DNA from: JAOPZW01 sp963835295
Lineage (GTDB): Bacteria; Actinomycetota; Thermoleophilia; Solirubrobacterales; Solirubrobacteraceae
Assembly: GCA_963835295.1 (NCBI GenBank)
Contig: CAWIEX010000002.1
Location: 124,001 to 188,000, forward strand
DNA: 64,000 nt
Reading direction: 5' to 3'
The position numbers and the translations under genes are program-made. Within the stretch, counting starts at the first letter, position 1. Each line of letters begins with the position of its first letter. Below, one piece after another: positions 19,113-27,576 of this stretch. The notes beneath the pieces were generated by a model. The model was not told where the DNA came from. It saw nothing but the letters and a program-made list of their open reading frames with translations, and searched no databases.

Positions 19113-19480
19113 CCAGCCTCGTCGTCGGCGCCGGCTGCAGCCGCGGCTGCCCCGCCCAGGAGCTGCTCGAGCTGATCGGCGCGGTGCTCGACGAGGCCGG
19201 CGCGCAGCCGGGCGCCGTGCGCGCGCTCGCCACCGTCGACCGCCGCGCGGACGAGCCGGGCATGGTCGCCGCCGCGCACCATCACGGCTGGCCGCTCGTC
19301 ACCCACCCGGCGACGACGCTGCGCCACGTCGCCGTGCCGACGCCCTCGGACGTCGTCGACGCGCACGTCGGCACGCCGAGCGTCGCGGAGGCGGCGGCGC
19401 TCCTCAGCGCCGGCGGCCCCCTGCTCGTGCCCAAGCGCCGCTCGGCGCGCGCGACCTGCGCCCTGGCGGAGGCCTCGTGA
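19109..19480 (+). CDS. cobE: CobE / CbiG C-terminal-domain protein
   Basis: This 123-residue protein begins TSLVVGAGCSRGCPAQELLELI and includes ATVDRRADEPGM, the pattern of CobE and of the C-terminal domain of CbiG. The N-terminal and middle CbiG parts, which open the delta-lactone and release acetaldehyde in the early-cobalt route, are absent. The gene sits between cobL and the ferredoxin gene with overlaps on both sides. Its exact role is unsettled even in better-known pathways. Confidence 0.85.
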   Translation: MTSLVVGAGCSRGCPAQELLELIGAVLDEAGAQPGAVRALATVDRRADEPGMVAAAHHHGWPLVTHPATTLRHVAVPTPSDVVDAHVGTPSVAEAAALLSAGGPLLVPKRRSARATCALAEAS

Positions 19481-19740
19481 CTGCGAGGACGAGCGTGGAC
19501 GGAGCGCAATCGACGATGGGCGAGTTGCGGCGCGCTGGTGGCATCTTCGTCGCGACCGACGCCTGCAAGGGCTGCGGCGCCTGCCTGGCGACGTGCCCCG
19601 AGCGCGCGCTGCGCCCGGCGCCGGGCGGCTGGCTGCTGCGCCGCGAGGCCCCGCTCGTCACGCTCGCCGACCGCTGCACCGGCTGCGGCGAGTGCATGGA
19701 GATCTGCCCCGCCGACGCCTTCGTCGAGCGAGTCGCATGA
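19477..19740 (+). CDS. 2x[4Fe-4S] ferredoxin in the cobalamin operon
   Basis: This 87-residue protein starts GTG 19477. It carries two cluster motifs, CKGCGACLATCPERAL and CTGCGECMEICPADAF, each CxxCxxCxxxCP. The first cluster motif starts near residue 29, preceded by a short unconserved leader. It overlaps cobE and cobH by 4 nt each, so it is embedded in the pathway rather than merely adjacent. It probably delivers low-potential electrons to a corrin-pathway reduction, such as the missing precorrin-6A reduction or reduction of Co(II); no partner can be named from sequence. Confidence 0.88.
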   Translation: MTARTSVDGAQSTMGELRRAGGIFVATDACKGCGACLATCPERALRPAPGGWLLRREAPLVTLADRCTGCGECMEICPADAFVERVA

Positions 19741-20333
19741 GCCACGCGGTGCACCCCATCGAGGCCGAGAGCTACCGGATCCTGCGCGCGCGCGTGGACC
19801 TCTCGCACCTGCCGGCGCTCACGCGCGCGGTGACCGAGCGCGTGGTCCACGCGTCGGCCGACCTCGAGTACGCCGACACGCTGCTGGCCGACGAGGCCGC
19901 GCTGCGCGCCGGGCGTGAGGCGCTGCTGGCCGGCGCGCCGGTCGTGTGCGACACGCGCATGGTCGCCGGCGGGATCACCCGCCGCGAGGCGACCGTCCCG
20001 CTGCTCGATCCGCGCGCGGCCCAGCTCGCCGCGAGCGACGCCATCACCCGCACCGCCGCCGCCATGCGCCTCGCGGTCCAGGAGACCGGCGCCGGCGCCG
20101 TATGGGTCGTGGGCAACGCGCCCACGGCGCTCTTCGAGCTGCTCGAGCGCCCCCCGGACGACCCAGCGCTGATCGTCGGGCTGCCGGTCGGCTTCGTGGG
20201 CGCCGCGGAGGCGAAGGCGGCACTGGCGACCTCGGGCCTTCCCTGCCTGGCCAACCGCGGCGAGAAGGGCGGCTCGGCCGTCGCGGCCGCGGCCGTCAAC
20301 GCGCTGCTCTACTTCGACGAGGCCGCGCCATGA
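19737..20333 (+). CDS. cobH: Precorrin-8X methylmutase
   Basis: This 198-residue protein has HPIEAESYRILRARVDLS, the catalytic-His region RVVHASADLEYADTL, VCDTRMVAGGITRR and VGLPVGFVGAAEAKAAL, diagnostic of CobH/CbiC. It moves the C11 methyl group to C12 to form (hydrogeno/cob)yrinic acid. Length is normal for the family. ATGA overlaps are present at both ends. Confidence 0.95.
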   Translation: MSHAVHPIEAESYRILRARVDLSHLPALTRAVTERVVHASADLEYADTLLADEAALRAGREALLAGAPVVCDTRMVAGGITRREATVPLLDPRAAQLAASDAITRTAAAMRLAVQETGAGAVWVVGNAPTALFELLERPPDDPALIVGLPVGFVGAAEAKAALATSGLPCLANRGEKGGSAVAAAAVNALLYFDEAAP

Positions 20334-20983
20334 GGCTCGAGTGGCCCGACCACGCGCTCCTCGCCACCCTGCCCGTCGCGCACCGCTGCCTGTCGAGCGC
20401 GGTCCTCGGGGGCGGCCTGACCAGCGCGCGGCACTGGCTCAACCTCCAGGTGCCCCACGACTACGCGCGCACCGACCCGGAGGCTCACCTGACCGAGGTC
20501 GCGCGGGCCAACGCGCTGCACGCGACCGAGGTGATCGGCATGCTCACCGCCGCCGACGTGCGCGCCGGCGTGCGCCGCGATCGGGGGCCGGCGAGCGCCG
20601 TCGCCACCGTCGGCATCGGCCAGCCGCTGGCCGCGGCGGGCCGGCGCCCGCGCCCGCTGCCGCGCGTCGGGACCATCAACGTGTTCGTCGTCGTGCGCCA
20701 GCCGCTGAGCGACGCGGCGCTCGTCACCGCCGTCCAGACCGCGACCGAGGCCAAGGCCCAGGCGCTGGCCGACGCGGGTGTGCGCGCCCTCAACCATCAC
20801 GGGCCCGCGACGGGCACGGCCACCGACGCGATCTGCGTCGCGACGCCGCCTGGAGCCGAGGTCGCCTTCGCCGGGCCGGCCACGGCGATCGGCGCGGCGA
20901 TCGCGCACGCCGTCCATGGGGCGGTGCTCTCGGGCGCGCGCATCCACCGACGCACGGTGGCCGCGCGGGGGCGCATGGCGTGA
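20330..20983 (+). CDS. cbiZ: Adenosylcobinamide amidohydrolase CbiZ
   Basis: The product is 217 residues. SSAVLGGGLTSARHWLNLQV, the block GTINVFVVV, AKAQALADAG and the GTATDAICVA signature match CbiZ, which hydrolyses adenosylcobinamide to adenosylcobyric acid so that scavenged corrinoids can be remodelled. Its presence in an operon with de novo genes and BluB implies both synthesis and salvage with exchange of the lower ligand. Confidence 0.88.
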   Translation: MRLEWPDHALLATLPVAHRCLSSAVLGGGLTSARHWLNLQVPHDYARTDPEAHLTEVARANALHATEVIGMLTAADVRAGVRRDRGPASAVATVGIGQPLAAAGRRPRPLPRVGTINVFVVVRQPLSDAALVTAVQTATEAKAQALADAGVRALNHHGPATGTATDAICVATPPGAEVAFAGPATAIGAAIAHAVHGAVLSGARIHRRTVAARGRMA

Positions 20984-22755
20984 GGCGACCGCTCCTCGGG
21001 CCCGAGCTCGACCCCTCGCGCGCGGCCGACCGCGCCGCCGACCCGCGCGGCTGGCGACTCGACGACGCCGCCCGCGCCGCACTCGCCACCGTCATCGACG
21101 GACGCCGCGACGTGCGCCGCTTCCGCCCCGACACGGTCGACGACGCCCTGCTCGACCGGGTGCTCGAGGCCGCCCATCGCGCTCCGTCGGTCGGGCTGTC
21201 GCAGCCGTGGCGCTTCGTCGTCGTGCGCTCGACGGAGACCCGCGCGCGCGTGCGCGCGCTGGCCGAGCGCGAGCGCGCGCGCCAGGCGCCGCGCTTCGGA
21301 GCGCGCGCTCGCGCCTTCCTCGACCAGAAGGTCGAAGGCGTCCTCGAGGCGCCCGTCGGGGTGTGCGTGTGCTGCGTGGCGCCGCCCGCGGGGACCGAGG
21401 TCCTGGGCCGCTCGACCATCCCCGCGACCGACATCTACTCGACCGCCTGCGCGATCCAGAACCTCTGGCTCACCGCGCGCGCCGAGGGCCTGGGCGTCGG
21501 GTGGGTCAGCTTCTACCGCCCCGACGAGCTGCGCGCCGTGCTCGGCATCCCCGACGCGGTGGAGCCCGTGGCGTGGCTGTGCGTGGGCTGGCCCGACGAG
21601 CGCCCGGTGCGTCCCGGCCTCGAGCGCGCGGGCTGGGCGCGGCGGCGTCCGCTCGGCGACGTCATCCACCACGAGGGCTGGCCGGCCGCCGACACGCCGC
21701 CCACGGGCGCACCGATGCCCAACGCCCGCGCACGCATCGCCGCGCGCGACCGCGCCGACCTCCTGGTCAAGCCGGCCGGGAGCCTGGGCGCGCTGGAGGA
21801 CGTCGTGGAGCGCTGGAGCGCCGCCACGGGCGCGCCGCCACCGGCGCCCCTGCGCGCCGCCCACCTGGTCTTCGCCGCCGACCACGGCCACGCCGCGCGC
21901 GGGACGAGCCTGTTCGACGACGCCGTCTCAGGCCAGGTCGCGGCCGCGGCCGCCCGCGGCGAGACGGCGATCGGCGTCCTCGCGCGCGCGCGCGAAGAGA
22001 CCCTGGTCGTCGCCGACGTCGGCTTGCGCGGCCCGACCCCGCCCGGCTGCGTCGACCGCCGCTGCGCCGCGGGGACGTCCGACTTCGTCGCCGGGCCGGC
22101 GATGACGACGGGCCAGCGCGACGCCGCCCTGGCCGCCGGCGCCGAGCTGGCGCGCGCGCTGCTCGCCGAGAGCGGCGCCGACTGCCTGGTCCTCGGCGAG
22201 ATCGGGATCGGCAACACCGCCACCGCCGCCGCGCTGCTGTGTGCGCTGACCGATGCGCGCCCGCAGGAGGTCGTCAGCCGCGGCACGGGCCTCGACGCGC
22301 AGGGCGTGGAGCGCAAGACGCGCACGGTCGCCGCCGCGCTGGCGCGCGTGGCGAGCAGCGGCGCGGAGCGTGGCAGCGGCGCGGAGGGCGGCGGTGCCGC
22401 CGACGCCCTGCGCCAGCTCGGCGGCCTCGAGCTCGCCGCGCTCGTCGGCGCGCTCCACGCCGCCCACGACGCGCGCACCCCGGTGATCCTCGACGGCCTC
22501 GCCGTCGGCGTCGCCGCGCTCGCCGCCGTGCGCCTGCGCCCGACGTGCCGCGAGTGGCTCGTCGCCGGTCACCGCTCGGCCGAGCCGGCCCACGCGCTCG
22601 TCCTCGCCGAGCTCGGGCTCGAGCCGCTGCTCGACCTGCGCCTGCGCCTCGGGGAGGCCAGCGGCGCCGCGCTCGCGCTGCCGCTGATCGAGCAGGCCGG
22701 CCGGCTGCACCGCGAGATGGCGACCTTCGCCGAGGCCGGCGTCGATGGGCCGTAG
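20980..22755 (+). CDS. BluB-CobT fusion: DMB synthase plus DMB phosphoribosyltransferase
   Basis: This 591-residue protein starts GTG 20980. Residues about 1-240 form a BluB flavin destructase domain (RRDVRRFRPD, HRAPSVGLSQPWRFVVV, YSTACAIQNLWLTARAEGLG, VGWVSFYRPDELR). Residues about 250-591 form CobT (NARARIAARDRADLLVKPAGSLG, VFAADHGHA, LVLGEIGIGNTATAAALL, LDGLAVGVAAL). One chain would make 5,6-dimethylbenzimidazole from FMNH2 and convert it to alpha-ribazole phosphate. BluB needs oxygen, so the operon works at least partly under aerobic conditions. Confidence 0.93.
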   Translation: MRRPLLGPELDPSRAADRAADPRGWRLDDAARAALATVIDGRRDVRRFRPDTVDDALLDRVLEAAHRAPSVGLSQPWRFVVVRSTETRARVRALAERERARQAPRFGARARAFLDQKVEGVLEAPVGVCVCCVAPPAGTEVLGRSTIPATDIYSTACAIQNLWLTARAEGLGVGWVSFYRPDELRAVLGIPDAVEPVAWLCVGWPDERPVRPGLERAGWARRRPLGDVIHHEGWPAADTPPTGAPMPNARARIAARDRADLLVKPAGSLGALEDVVERWSAATGAPPPAPLRAAHLVFAADHGHAARGTSLFDDAVSGQVAAAAARGETAIGVLARAREETLVVADVGLRGPTPPGCVDRRCAAGTSDFVAGPAMTTGQRDAALAAGAELARALLAESGADCLVLGEIGIGNTATAAALLCALTDARPQEVVSRGTGLDAQGVERKTRTVAAALARVASSGAERGSGAEGGGAADALRQLGGLELAALVGALHAAHDARTPVILDGLAVGVAALAAVRLRPTCREWLVAGHRSAEPAHALVLAELGLEPLLDLRLRLGEASGAALALPLIEQAGRLHREMATFAEAGVDGP

Positions 22756-23665
22756 CGCGGGCGTCGCGCTGCTCGCCGGCGTCGCCCTCGACGAGGCGCT
22801 CGGCGACCCCGCGCGCCTGCACCCGGTCGCCGGCTTCGGCGCCGCGGCGGCGGCGGCCGAGCGCGTGGTCTATCGCCCGTCGCGCGCGAGCGGGGCCGCG
22901 TACGCCGCCGCGGCGGTCGCCCTCCCCACCGCGCTGGCCGTCGCCGCGCAGCGCAGGATCGGCCGGCGCGCGGCACTGGCGGCCGCCTGCCTCGCGGTCA
23001 CCCTCGGCGGGCGCACGCTGCGCCGCACCGCCCTGCGCATGGCCGACCTGCTCGACGCCGGGCGCCTCGACGACGCCCGCGCGCTCGCCCCCTCGCTCGT
23101 CGCGCGGCGACCGGACGGGCTCGGTGCCGCCGAGCTGGCCCGCGCCACCGTCGAGTCGCTGGCCGAGAACACCGCCGACGCCGTCGCCGGCCCGCTCCTG
23201 TGGACCGCCGTCGCCGGCGCGCCGGGCGCCGTCGCCTACCGCGCGGCCAACACGCTCGACGCCATGGTCGGCTACCGCGACGAGCGCTACCGCACCTTCG
23301 GCTGGGCCGCCGCGCGGCTCGACGACGCGCTCAACTGGCCGGTCGCCCGGCTCACGGCCGCGGCCACCGTGGCCGCCGCCCCGCTGGCCGGCGCCGACGC
23401 CCGCGCGGCGGCCAGCGCGTGGCGGCGCGACGGCCACCGCCACCCCAGCCCCAACGGCGGGCAGGTCGAGGCCGCTTTCGCCGGCGCGCTCGGCGTACGC
23501 CTGGGTGGGGCCAACCGCTACGGCGACGCGATCGAGCACCGCCCGCACCTGGGTGACGGGCGCCCGCCGGACACCGCCGCCATCCGCCGTGCCGCGCGCC
23601 TGTCGGCCTGCATCGGCTGGCTGCTGGCTGTCGCCCTCGCCCTCGTGGCCGGGAGGCGCGCGTGA
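22745..23665 (+). CDS. cbiB: Adenosylcobinamide-phosphate synthase CbiB/CobD
   Basis: This 306-residue membrane protein has LDEALGDPARLHPVAGFG, ELARATVESLAENTADAVAGPL, YRAANTLDAMVGYR and a late PSPNGGQVEAAFAGAL block, all typical of CbiB. It attaches aminopropanol phosphate to adenosylcobyric acid at the membrane. The start overlaps the end of the BluB-CobT gene by 11 nt. Length is normal. Confidence 0.93.
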   Translation: MGRSAGVALLAGVALDEALGDPARLHPVAGFGAAAAAAERVVYRPSRASGAAYAAAAVALPTALAVAAQRRIGRRAALAAACLAVTLGGRTLRRTALRMADLLDAGRLDDARALAPSLVARRPDGLGAAELARATVESLAENTADAVAGPLLWTAVAGAPGAVAYRAANTLDAMVGYRDERYRTFGWAAARLDDALNWPVARLTAAATVAAAPLAGADARAAASAWRRDGHRHPSPNGGQVEAAFAGALGVRLGGANRYGDAIEHRPHLGDGRPPDTAAIRRAARLSACIGWLLAVALALVAGRRA

Positions 23666-24207
23666 GCCTGACCGTCGTCCTCGGCGCTCGCCGGTCGGGC
23701 AAGAGCGCGGTGGCCGAGCGGCTCGCCCTCGCCACCGGCGCCCCGGTGGCCTACCTCGCGCCCCTCACCGTGACCGACCCCGAGCTCCAGGCGCGAGTCG
23801 CGGCGCACCGCGCACGGCGCCCGCCCGAGTGGCGCACCGTCGAGTCGCATGACCCGCTCACCGCGCTCGACGACGTGCTCTCGGGCGAGACCGTGCTGCT
23901 CGACTCGCTGGGCACGTGGGTCTCGGAGGTGCTGTGGCGCGGCGGTGCGCTCGAGGACCCGCCGCGCGGCGACCCGAACGCCGCCATCGCCGAGCTCGCC
24001 GACGCGGTCGACGCCTTCGCCGCTCGCACGGCGGTGCGCCCCGAGGCCACGGTCGTCGTGGCCGAGGAGGCGGGTTGGGGCCCGGTCCCGCCCGACCCCT
24101 CGACGCGCCGCTGGCTCGACGCGCTCGGCGATGCCGCCCAGGCCTGCGTGCGGCGCGCCGACCGCGCGCTGCTCGTGGTTGCCGGCCGCGAGATCGAGTT
24201 GCCATGA
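23662..24207 (+). CDS. cobU: Adenosylcobinamide kinase / guanylyltransferase
   Basis: This 181-residue protein begins at GTG 23662 with the P-loop VVLGARRSGKSAVAE. It includes VAYLAPLTVTDPELQARVAAHR and LLDSLGTWVSE, as in CobU/CobP. It phosphorylates adenosylcobinamide and then transfers GMP from GTP. It overlaps cbiB and the following aminotransferase-like gene. Confidence 0.93.
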   Translation: MSLTVVLGARRSGKSAVAERLALATGAPVAYLAPLTVTDPELQARVAAHRARRPPEWRTVESHDPLTALDDVLSGETVLLDSLGTWVSEVLWRGGALEDPPRGDPNAAIAELADAVDAFAARTAVRPEATVVVAEEAGWGPVPPDPSTRRWLDALGDAAQACVRRADRALLVVAGREIELP

Positions 24208-25283
24208 CGCGGCACGCTGACCCCGCCCCGAGCACGCGAGCGTCGGACGTCGACCTGCACCTGCACGGCGACGCGCTCGCGCGCGGCGCCCGCGACGACC
24301 TCGCCGTCAACGTCCTCGCCGGCGGCCCGCCACCGTGGCTGCGCGACGCAGTAACCGCCGCGCTCGCCGACCTCGGCGCCTACCCCGACGAGACGGCCGC
24401 CATCTCCGCCGTCGCCGAGCGCCACGGCCGCAGCGCCAGGGAGGTCGTGCTCCTCAACGGGGCCAGCCAGGCCTTCTGGCTCGCCGCCGCGCTCGGGCCC
24501 CGGCGCCCGGTCTGCGTACACCCGTCTTTCACCGAGCCCGAGGTGGCGCTGCGCGCCGGGCGCCGCCCGCCGCGCCGAGCCGTCCTCGACGCGCCGTGGG
24601 AGCTGCGCGCCGCCGAGGTCCCCGACGACGCCGACCTCGTCGTCGTCGGCAACCCGACCAACCCGACCGGCGTCCTGCACCGCCGCCACGAGCTGGCCGC
24701 CCTCTGCCGGCCCGGCCGCGTGACGCTCGTCGACGAGTCGTTCATGGACTTCGTCCCCGGCGAGCCCGAGACGCTCGCGGCCGAGGGCGGCCTCCCGGGC
24801 CTCGTGGTCGCGCGCAGCCTGACCAAGCTCCACGCCATCCCCGGCCTGCGCGCCGGCTACCTGCTCGCCCCCGTGCCCTTGGCCGCGCGGCTGCGCGCCC
24901 AGCGCCCGGCGTGGTCGGTCAACGCGCTGGCCCTCGCCGCCGTCCAGGCCATCGCTGTGCATCCCGAGCATGCCGAGGCCGCCGCGCTCGAGACCGCGCG
25001 CGCCCGCGCCGACCTCGTGGCCCGCCTCGCCGAGGTCCCCGGCGCCACCGTCCACCCGGGCGCCGCGAACTTCGTGCTCATGCACCTCCCGGCAGGCGGC
25101 GCGGCGGCGCAGCACCTGCGCGAGGACGGCATCGCGGTGCGCCCGTGCGCCTCCTTCCCCGGCCTCACGGCCGACCACCTCCGCCTCACCGTCCGCGACC
25201 CCGGCGCGCACGAGCGCGTCGCCGCCGCGCTGCGCGGCGCTCAGCCCGACGCGATCCGCCGCTCGCTGGCTTCGATGCGGTAG
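24204..25283 (+). CDS. Threonine-phosphate decarboxylase-like PLP enzyme (CobC/CobD type)
   Basis: This 359-residue class I/II aminotransferase-fold protein has VVGNPTNPTGVL and LVDESFMDFVPGE; the probable PLP lysine lies in SLTKLHAIPGLRAGY. These match the L-threonine-3-phosphate decarboxylase family that supplies aminopropanol phosphate for CbiB. It is the last gene of the operon; its 3' end overlaps a convergent gene by 43 nt. It is unrelated to the phosphatase also named CobC at the left edge. Confidence 0.9.
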   Translation: MTRHADPAPSTRASDVDLHLHGDALARGARDDLAVNVLAGGPPPWLRDAVTAALADLGAYPDETAAISAVAERHGRSAREVVLLNGASQAFWLAAALGPRRPVCVHPSFTEPEVALRAGRRPPRRAVLDAPWELRAAEVPDDADLVVVGNPTNPTGVLHRRHELAALCRPGRVTLVDESFMDFVPGEPETLAAEGGLPGLVVARSLTKLHAIPGLRAGYLLAPVPLAARLRAQRPAWSVNALALAAVQAIAVHPEHAEAAALETARARADLVARLAEVPGATVHPGAANFVLMHLPAGGAAAQHLREDGIAVRPCASFPGLTADHLRLTVRDPGAHERVAAALRGAQPDAIRRSLASMR

Positions 25284-25666
25284 TCGTTGATGCTCGCGTC
25301 GCGACGGCGCATGAGCCCGGTCTCCTCCTCGAACTCCCAGTGCTCGTTGCCGTGGCTGCGCCACCACTGGCCCTCGGCGTCGTGGCACTCGTACTCGAAG
25401 CGCACCGAGATGCGGTTGCCCTGATAGCACCACAGCTCCTTGCGCAGGACGTAGTCGAGCTCGCGCGCCCACTTGCGGCGCAGGAAGTCCTTGATCGCCT
25501 CGCGGCCGGTGAAGAACTCGTCGCGATTGCGCCACTGCGAGTCCTCCGTATAGGCGAGGGCGACGCGCTCGGGGTCGCGGGTATTCCACGCGTCCTGGGC
25601 GACCTGAACCTTGCGCAGCGCGCTCTCCTCGTCGAACGGCGGAAGGATCACGGGAGGACCGGTCAT
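25241..25666 (-). CDS. DUF1348 / NTF2-like family protein
   Basis: This 141-residue protein has the DUF1348 pattern: AQDAWNTRDPERVALAYTED, SQWRNRDEFFTGREAIKDFL, WARELDYVLRKELW and a final RRRDASINDYRI. The family has an NTF2-like cone fold; its biochemical role is not established. ATG 25666 is chosen because conservation begins soon after it. It runs convergent to the cobalamin operon and overlaps its end. Confidence 0.88.
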   Translation of the reverse strand: MTGPPVILPPFDEESALRKVQVAQDAWNTRDPERVALAYTEDSQWRNRDEFFTGREAIKDFLRRKWARELDYVLRKELWCYQGNRISVRFEYECHDAEGQWWRSHGNEHWEFEEETGLMRRRDASINDYRIEASERRIASG

Positions 25667-25757
25667 GTGCGAAACCTGCCAGAACTCACACAGCCTCGCT
25701 CGCTCATGGTAGGGATGCGCACGGCAGGGGACACGCGCGATCATCGGAGGACGGGTC

Positions 25758-26948
25758 ATGAGGAAGGTCGTGTCGGTTGCGTTCGCCATCGTGGCGGCGG
25801 CGGCGCTGTGGGTCACGCCCGCGCTCGCGGACGGGCCGGGGGTCGGGACATCCAGTGTCGTCAGCGTCGGCGACTCGGCCATCTCGGGCGAGGCCGGCCG
25901 CTGGGCGGGGAACACGAACGGCTCGCCCAGCAACGTGGACGCGCTCGGCCCGACCGCGTACTACGACGCGGGCAGCTCGGAGGCGATCCACGGCTGCCAT
26001 CGATCCAAGGCGTCGGAGATCGGCATCTTCGCGGCGTCGGCCAACCTCGCCTGCTCGGGGGCGCGCACCTACACGCAGCCCTTCAGCAGCGGCAGCGACT
26101 TCAAGCCCGGCCTCGACTTCTACGACGACGGCGCCGGCCACATCGGCCAGGCCCGGGCGCTGCAGCAATACGCGGCCAGCCACAACGTGAAGATGGTCGT
26201 GGCGCTCATCGGGGCCAACGACTACGGCTTCGCGGACATCGTCCAGCAGTGCGTGCTCGACTGGCTCACCTCGCCGTCGTGGTGGAAGAACTACTGCCAC
26301 GACGACTCGAGCATGACCTCGAAGTTCACCGCCGCCAACGTGGCTGCCATCACCACGCGCGTCGCGAACGCCTTGCTCAACCTGCGCACCGCGATGCGCA
26401 ACGCCGGCTACGCCGACGCGTCGTGGAAGCTGCTCGCGCAGACGTACTCCTCGCCGCTGCCGCGCGGCGCGCAGATCCGCTACGCGCAGAGCGGCTTCAC
26501 GCGCCAGAACGTGGGCGGCTGCGGCGTCTGGAACGCCGACGCCGACTGGGCCAACGACACGGTCGTGGCCACGCTCAACGGCACCGTGCGCAACGCCGCG
26601 GCGGCCACCGGCATGTCGAACATCGCGCTGTTCGACGCCCAGAACGCGCTCGTCGGCCACCGCCTGTGCGAGAACACCGACGGGCTGCTCGAAGAGCAGG
26701 GGCTGGCCAGCTGGCGCTCGGCCGGCGCGGCGGACCGGTCGGAGTGGGTCTCGCAGATCCGCACCACGACAACGCTCTTCGGCCCCTACCAGCTCCAGGA
26801 GGACGCCCACCCGTCCTATTGGGGCCAGCTGGCGCTGCGCAACTGCCTGCGCCAGGCCTACAACGCGGGCGCCCCGCGCGGCGGGACCTGCACTCGCACG
26901 ACGACCGGGCTCGACGCCCAGGGAGAGCCGAACATGAGCTTCGGCTAG
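25758..26948 (+). CDS. Secreted SGNH/GDSL-type hydrolase
   Basis: The 396-residue product has a signal peptide (MRKVVSVAFAIVAAAALW, likely cleavage after ALADG). SGNH blocks are visible: SVGDSAISGEAGRW with the nucleophile Ser, ANLACSGARTY, LIGANDYGFAD with the Asn, and a late EDAHPSYWGQ with the Asp-x-x-His pair. It is probably an extracellular esterase or lipase of unknown substrate. A GGAGGA ribosome site precedes the ATG. The last codon overlaps the end of the convergent tetR gene by 4 nt. Confidence 0.85.
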   Translation: MRKVVSVAFAIVAAAALWVTPALADGPGVGTSSVVSVGDSAISGEAGRWAGNTNGSPSNVDALGPTAYYDAGSSEAIHGCHRSKASEIGIFAASANLACSGARTYTQPFSSGSDFKPGLDFYDDGAGHIGQARALQQYAASHNVKMVVALIGANDYGFADIVQQCVLDWLTSPSWWKNYCHDDSSMTSKFTAANVAAITTRVANALLNLRTAMRNAGYADASWKLLAQTYSSPLPRGAQIRYAQSGFTRQNVGGCGVWNADADWANDTVVATLNGTVRNAAAATGMSNIALFDAQNALVGHRLCENTDGLLEEQGLASWRSAGAADRSEWVSQIRTTTTLFGPYQLQEDAHPSYWGQLALRNCLRQAYNAGAPRGGTCTRTTTGLDAQGEPNMSFG

Positions 26949-27523
26949 CCAGCCGCCTCCGGAGCGTCCAGGAGCGCGCGCAGCTGGCGCCCGGCGTCGC
27001 GCAGCACGCCGGCGTCCTGCCGCGCGCGGGCCAGCACGAGCGCCCCCTCGAGCGTCGCGATGGCGAGGTCGGCGCGGCGCGCCGCCTCGTCGCGGGGAAA
27101 GCCGGCCGCCTCCAGGCGCTCGCGCAGGGGTGCCAGCCAGCTCTCGAAGCTGGCCTGCACCGCCGCGCGGATCGCCTCGCTGCGCGGCGTCACTTCGAGC
27201 GCGGTGGTCGCCACGGGGCAGCCGCGCTCGAAGTCCGACGCCTCGAGGCCGGCCGCGAGCAGGCCCGCCAGCGCCTCGACGGCGTCGGCGACCGACTGCT
27301 TGGCGCGCAGCAGATGCACGACCGCCGCGGCCACCTGACCGCCCGCCTTGGCGATCGCCTCGGCCCCGATCTGCTCCTTGCCGCCGGGGAAGTAGTGGTA
27401 CAGCGACCCGCGCGGGGCCTCGCTGCGCTCGAGCAACTCGTTCAGCCCAGTGCCGTGGTAACCCTGGCGTTGGAGCAGGTCGACGGCGGAGTCCAGCAGT
27501 CGATCGCGGCTCGAGGGCGGCAT
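26945..27523 (-). CDS. TetR-family regulator, LmrA/YxaF-like
   Basis: This 192-residue protein has an N-terminal HTH (SRDRLLDSAVDLLQRQGYHG, then LYHYFPGGKEQ) and a C-terminal ligand domain with ERGCPVATTALEVTP, resembling the LmrA/YxaF subgroup. It lies 53 bp downstream of the MFS gene on the same strand. It is likely co-transcribed with it and may repress it. A candidate operator overlaps its leader. Confidence 0.88.
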   Translation of the reverse strand: MPPSSRDRLLDSAVDLLQRQGYHGTGLNELLERSEAPRGSLYHYFPGGKEQIGAEAIAKAGGQVAAAVVHLLRAKQSVADAVEALAGLLAAGLEASDFERGCPVATTALEVTPRSEAIRAAVQASFESWLAPLRERLEAAGFPRDEAARRADLAIATLEGALVLARARQDAGVLRDAGRQLRALLDAPEAAG

Positions 27524-27533
27524 CGATCTCTAA

Positions 27534-27544
27534 GTAGACCGATC
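27534..27544. promoter_or_regulatory. Candidate TetR (LmrA/YxaF-type) operator
   Basis: The motif TAGACCGATCT is an imperfect palindrome 11 bp upstream of the tetR ATG. It resembles, from memory, the TAGACC-type boxes bound by LmrA/YxaF regulators, the subgroup this TetR resembles. The neighbouring octamer CGATCTCT (27523-27530) recurs at 29110-29117 upstream of the MFS gene. Binding is inferred. Confidence 0.45.
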
Positions 27545-27576
27545 TTCATAGCGGCCGTCAAGGCGGCGCTGCTCTG

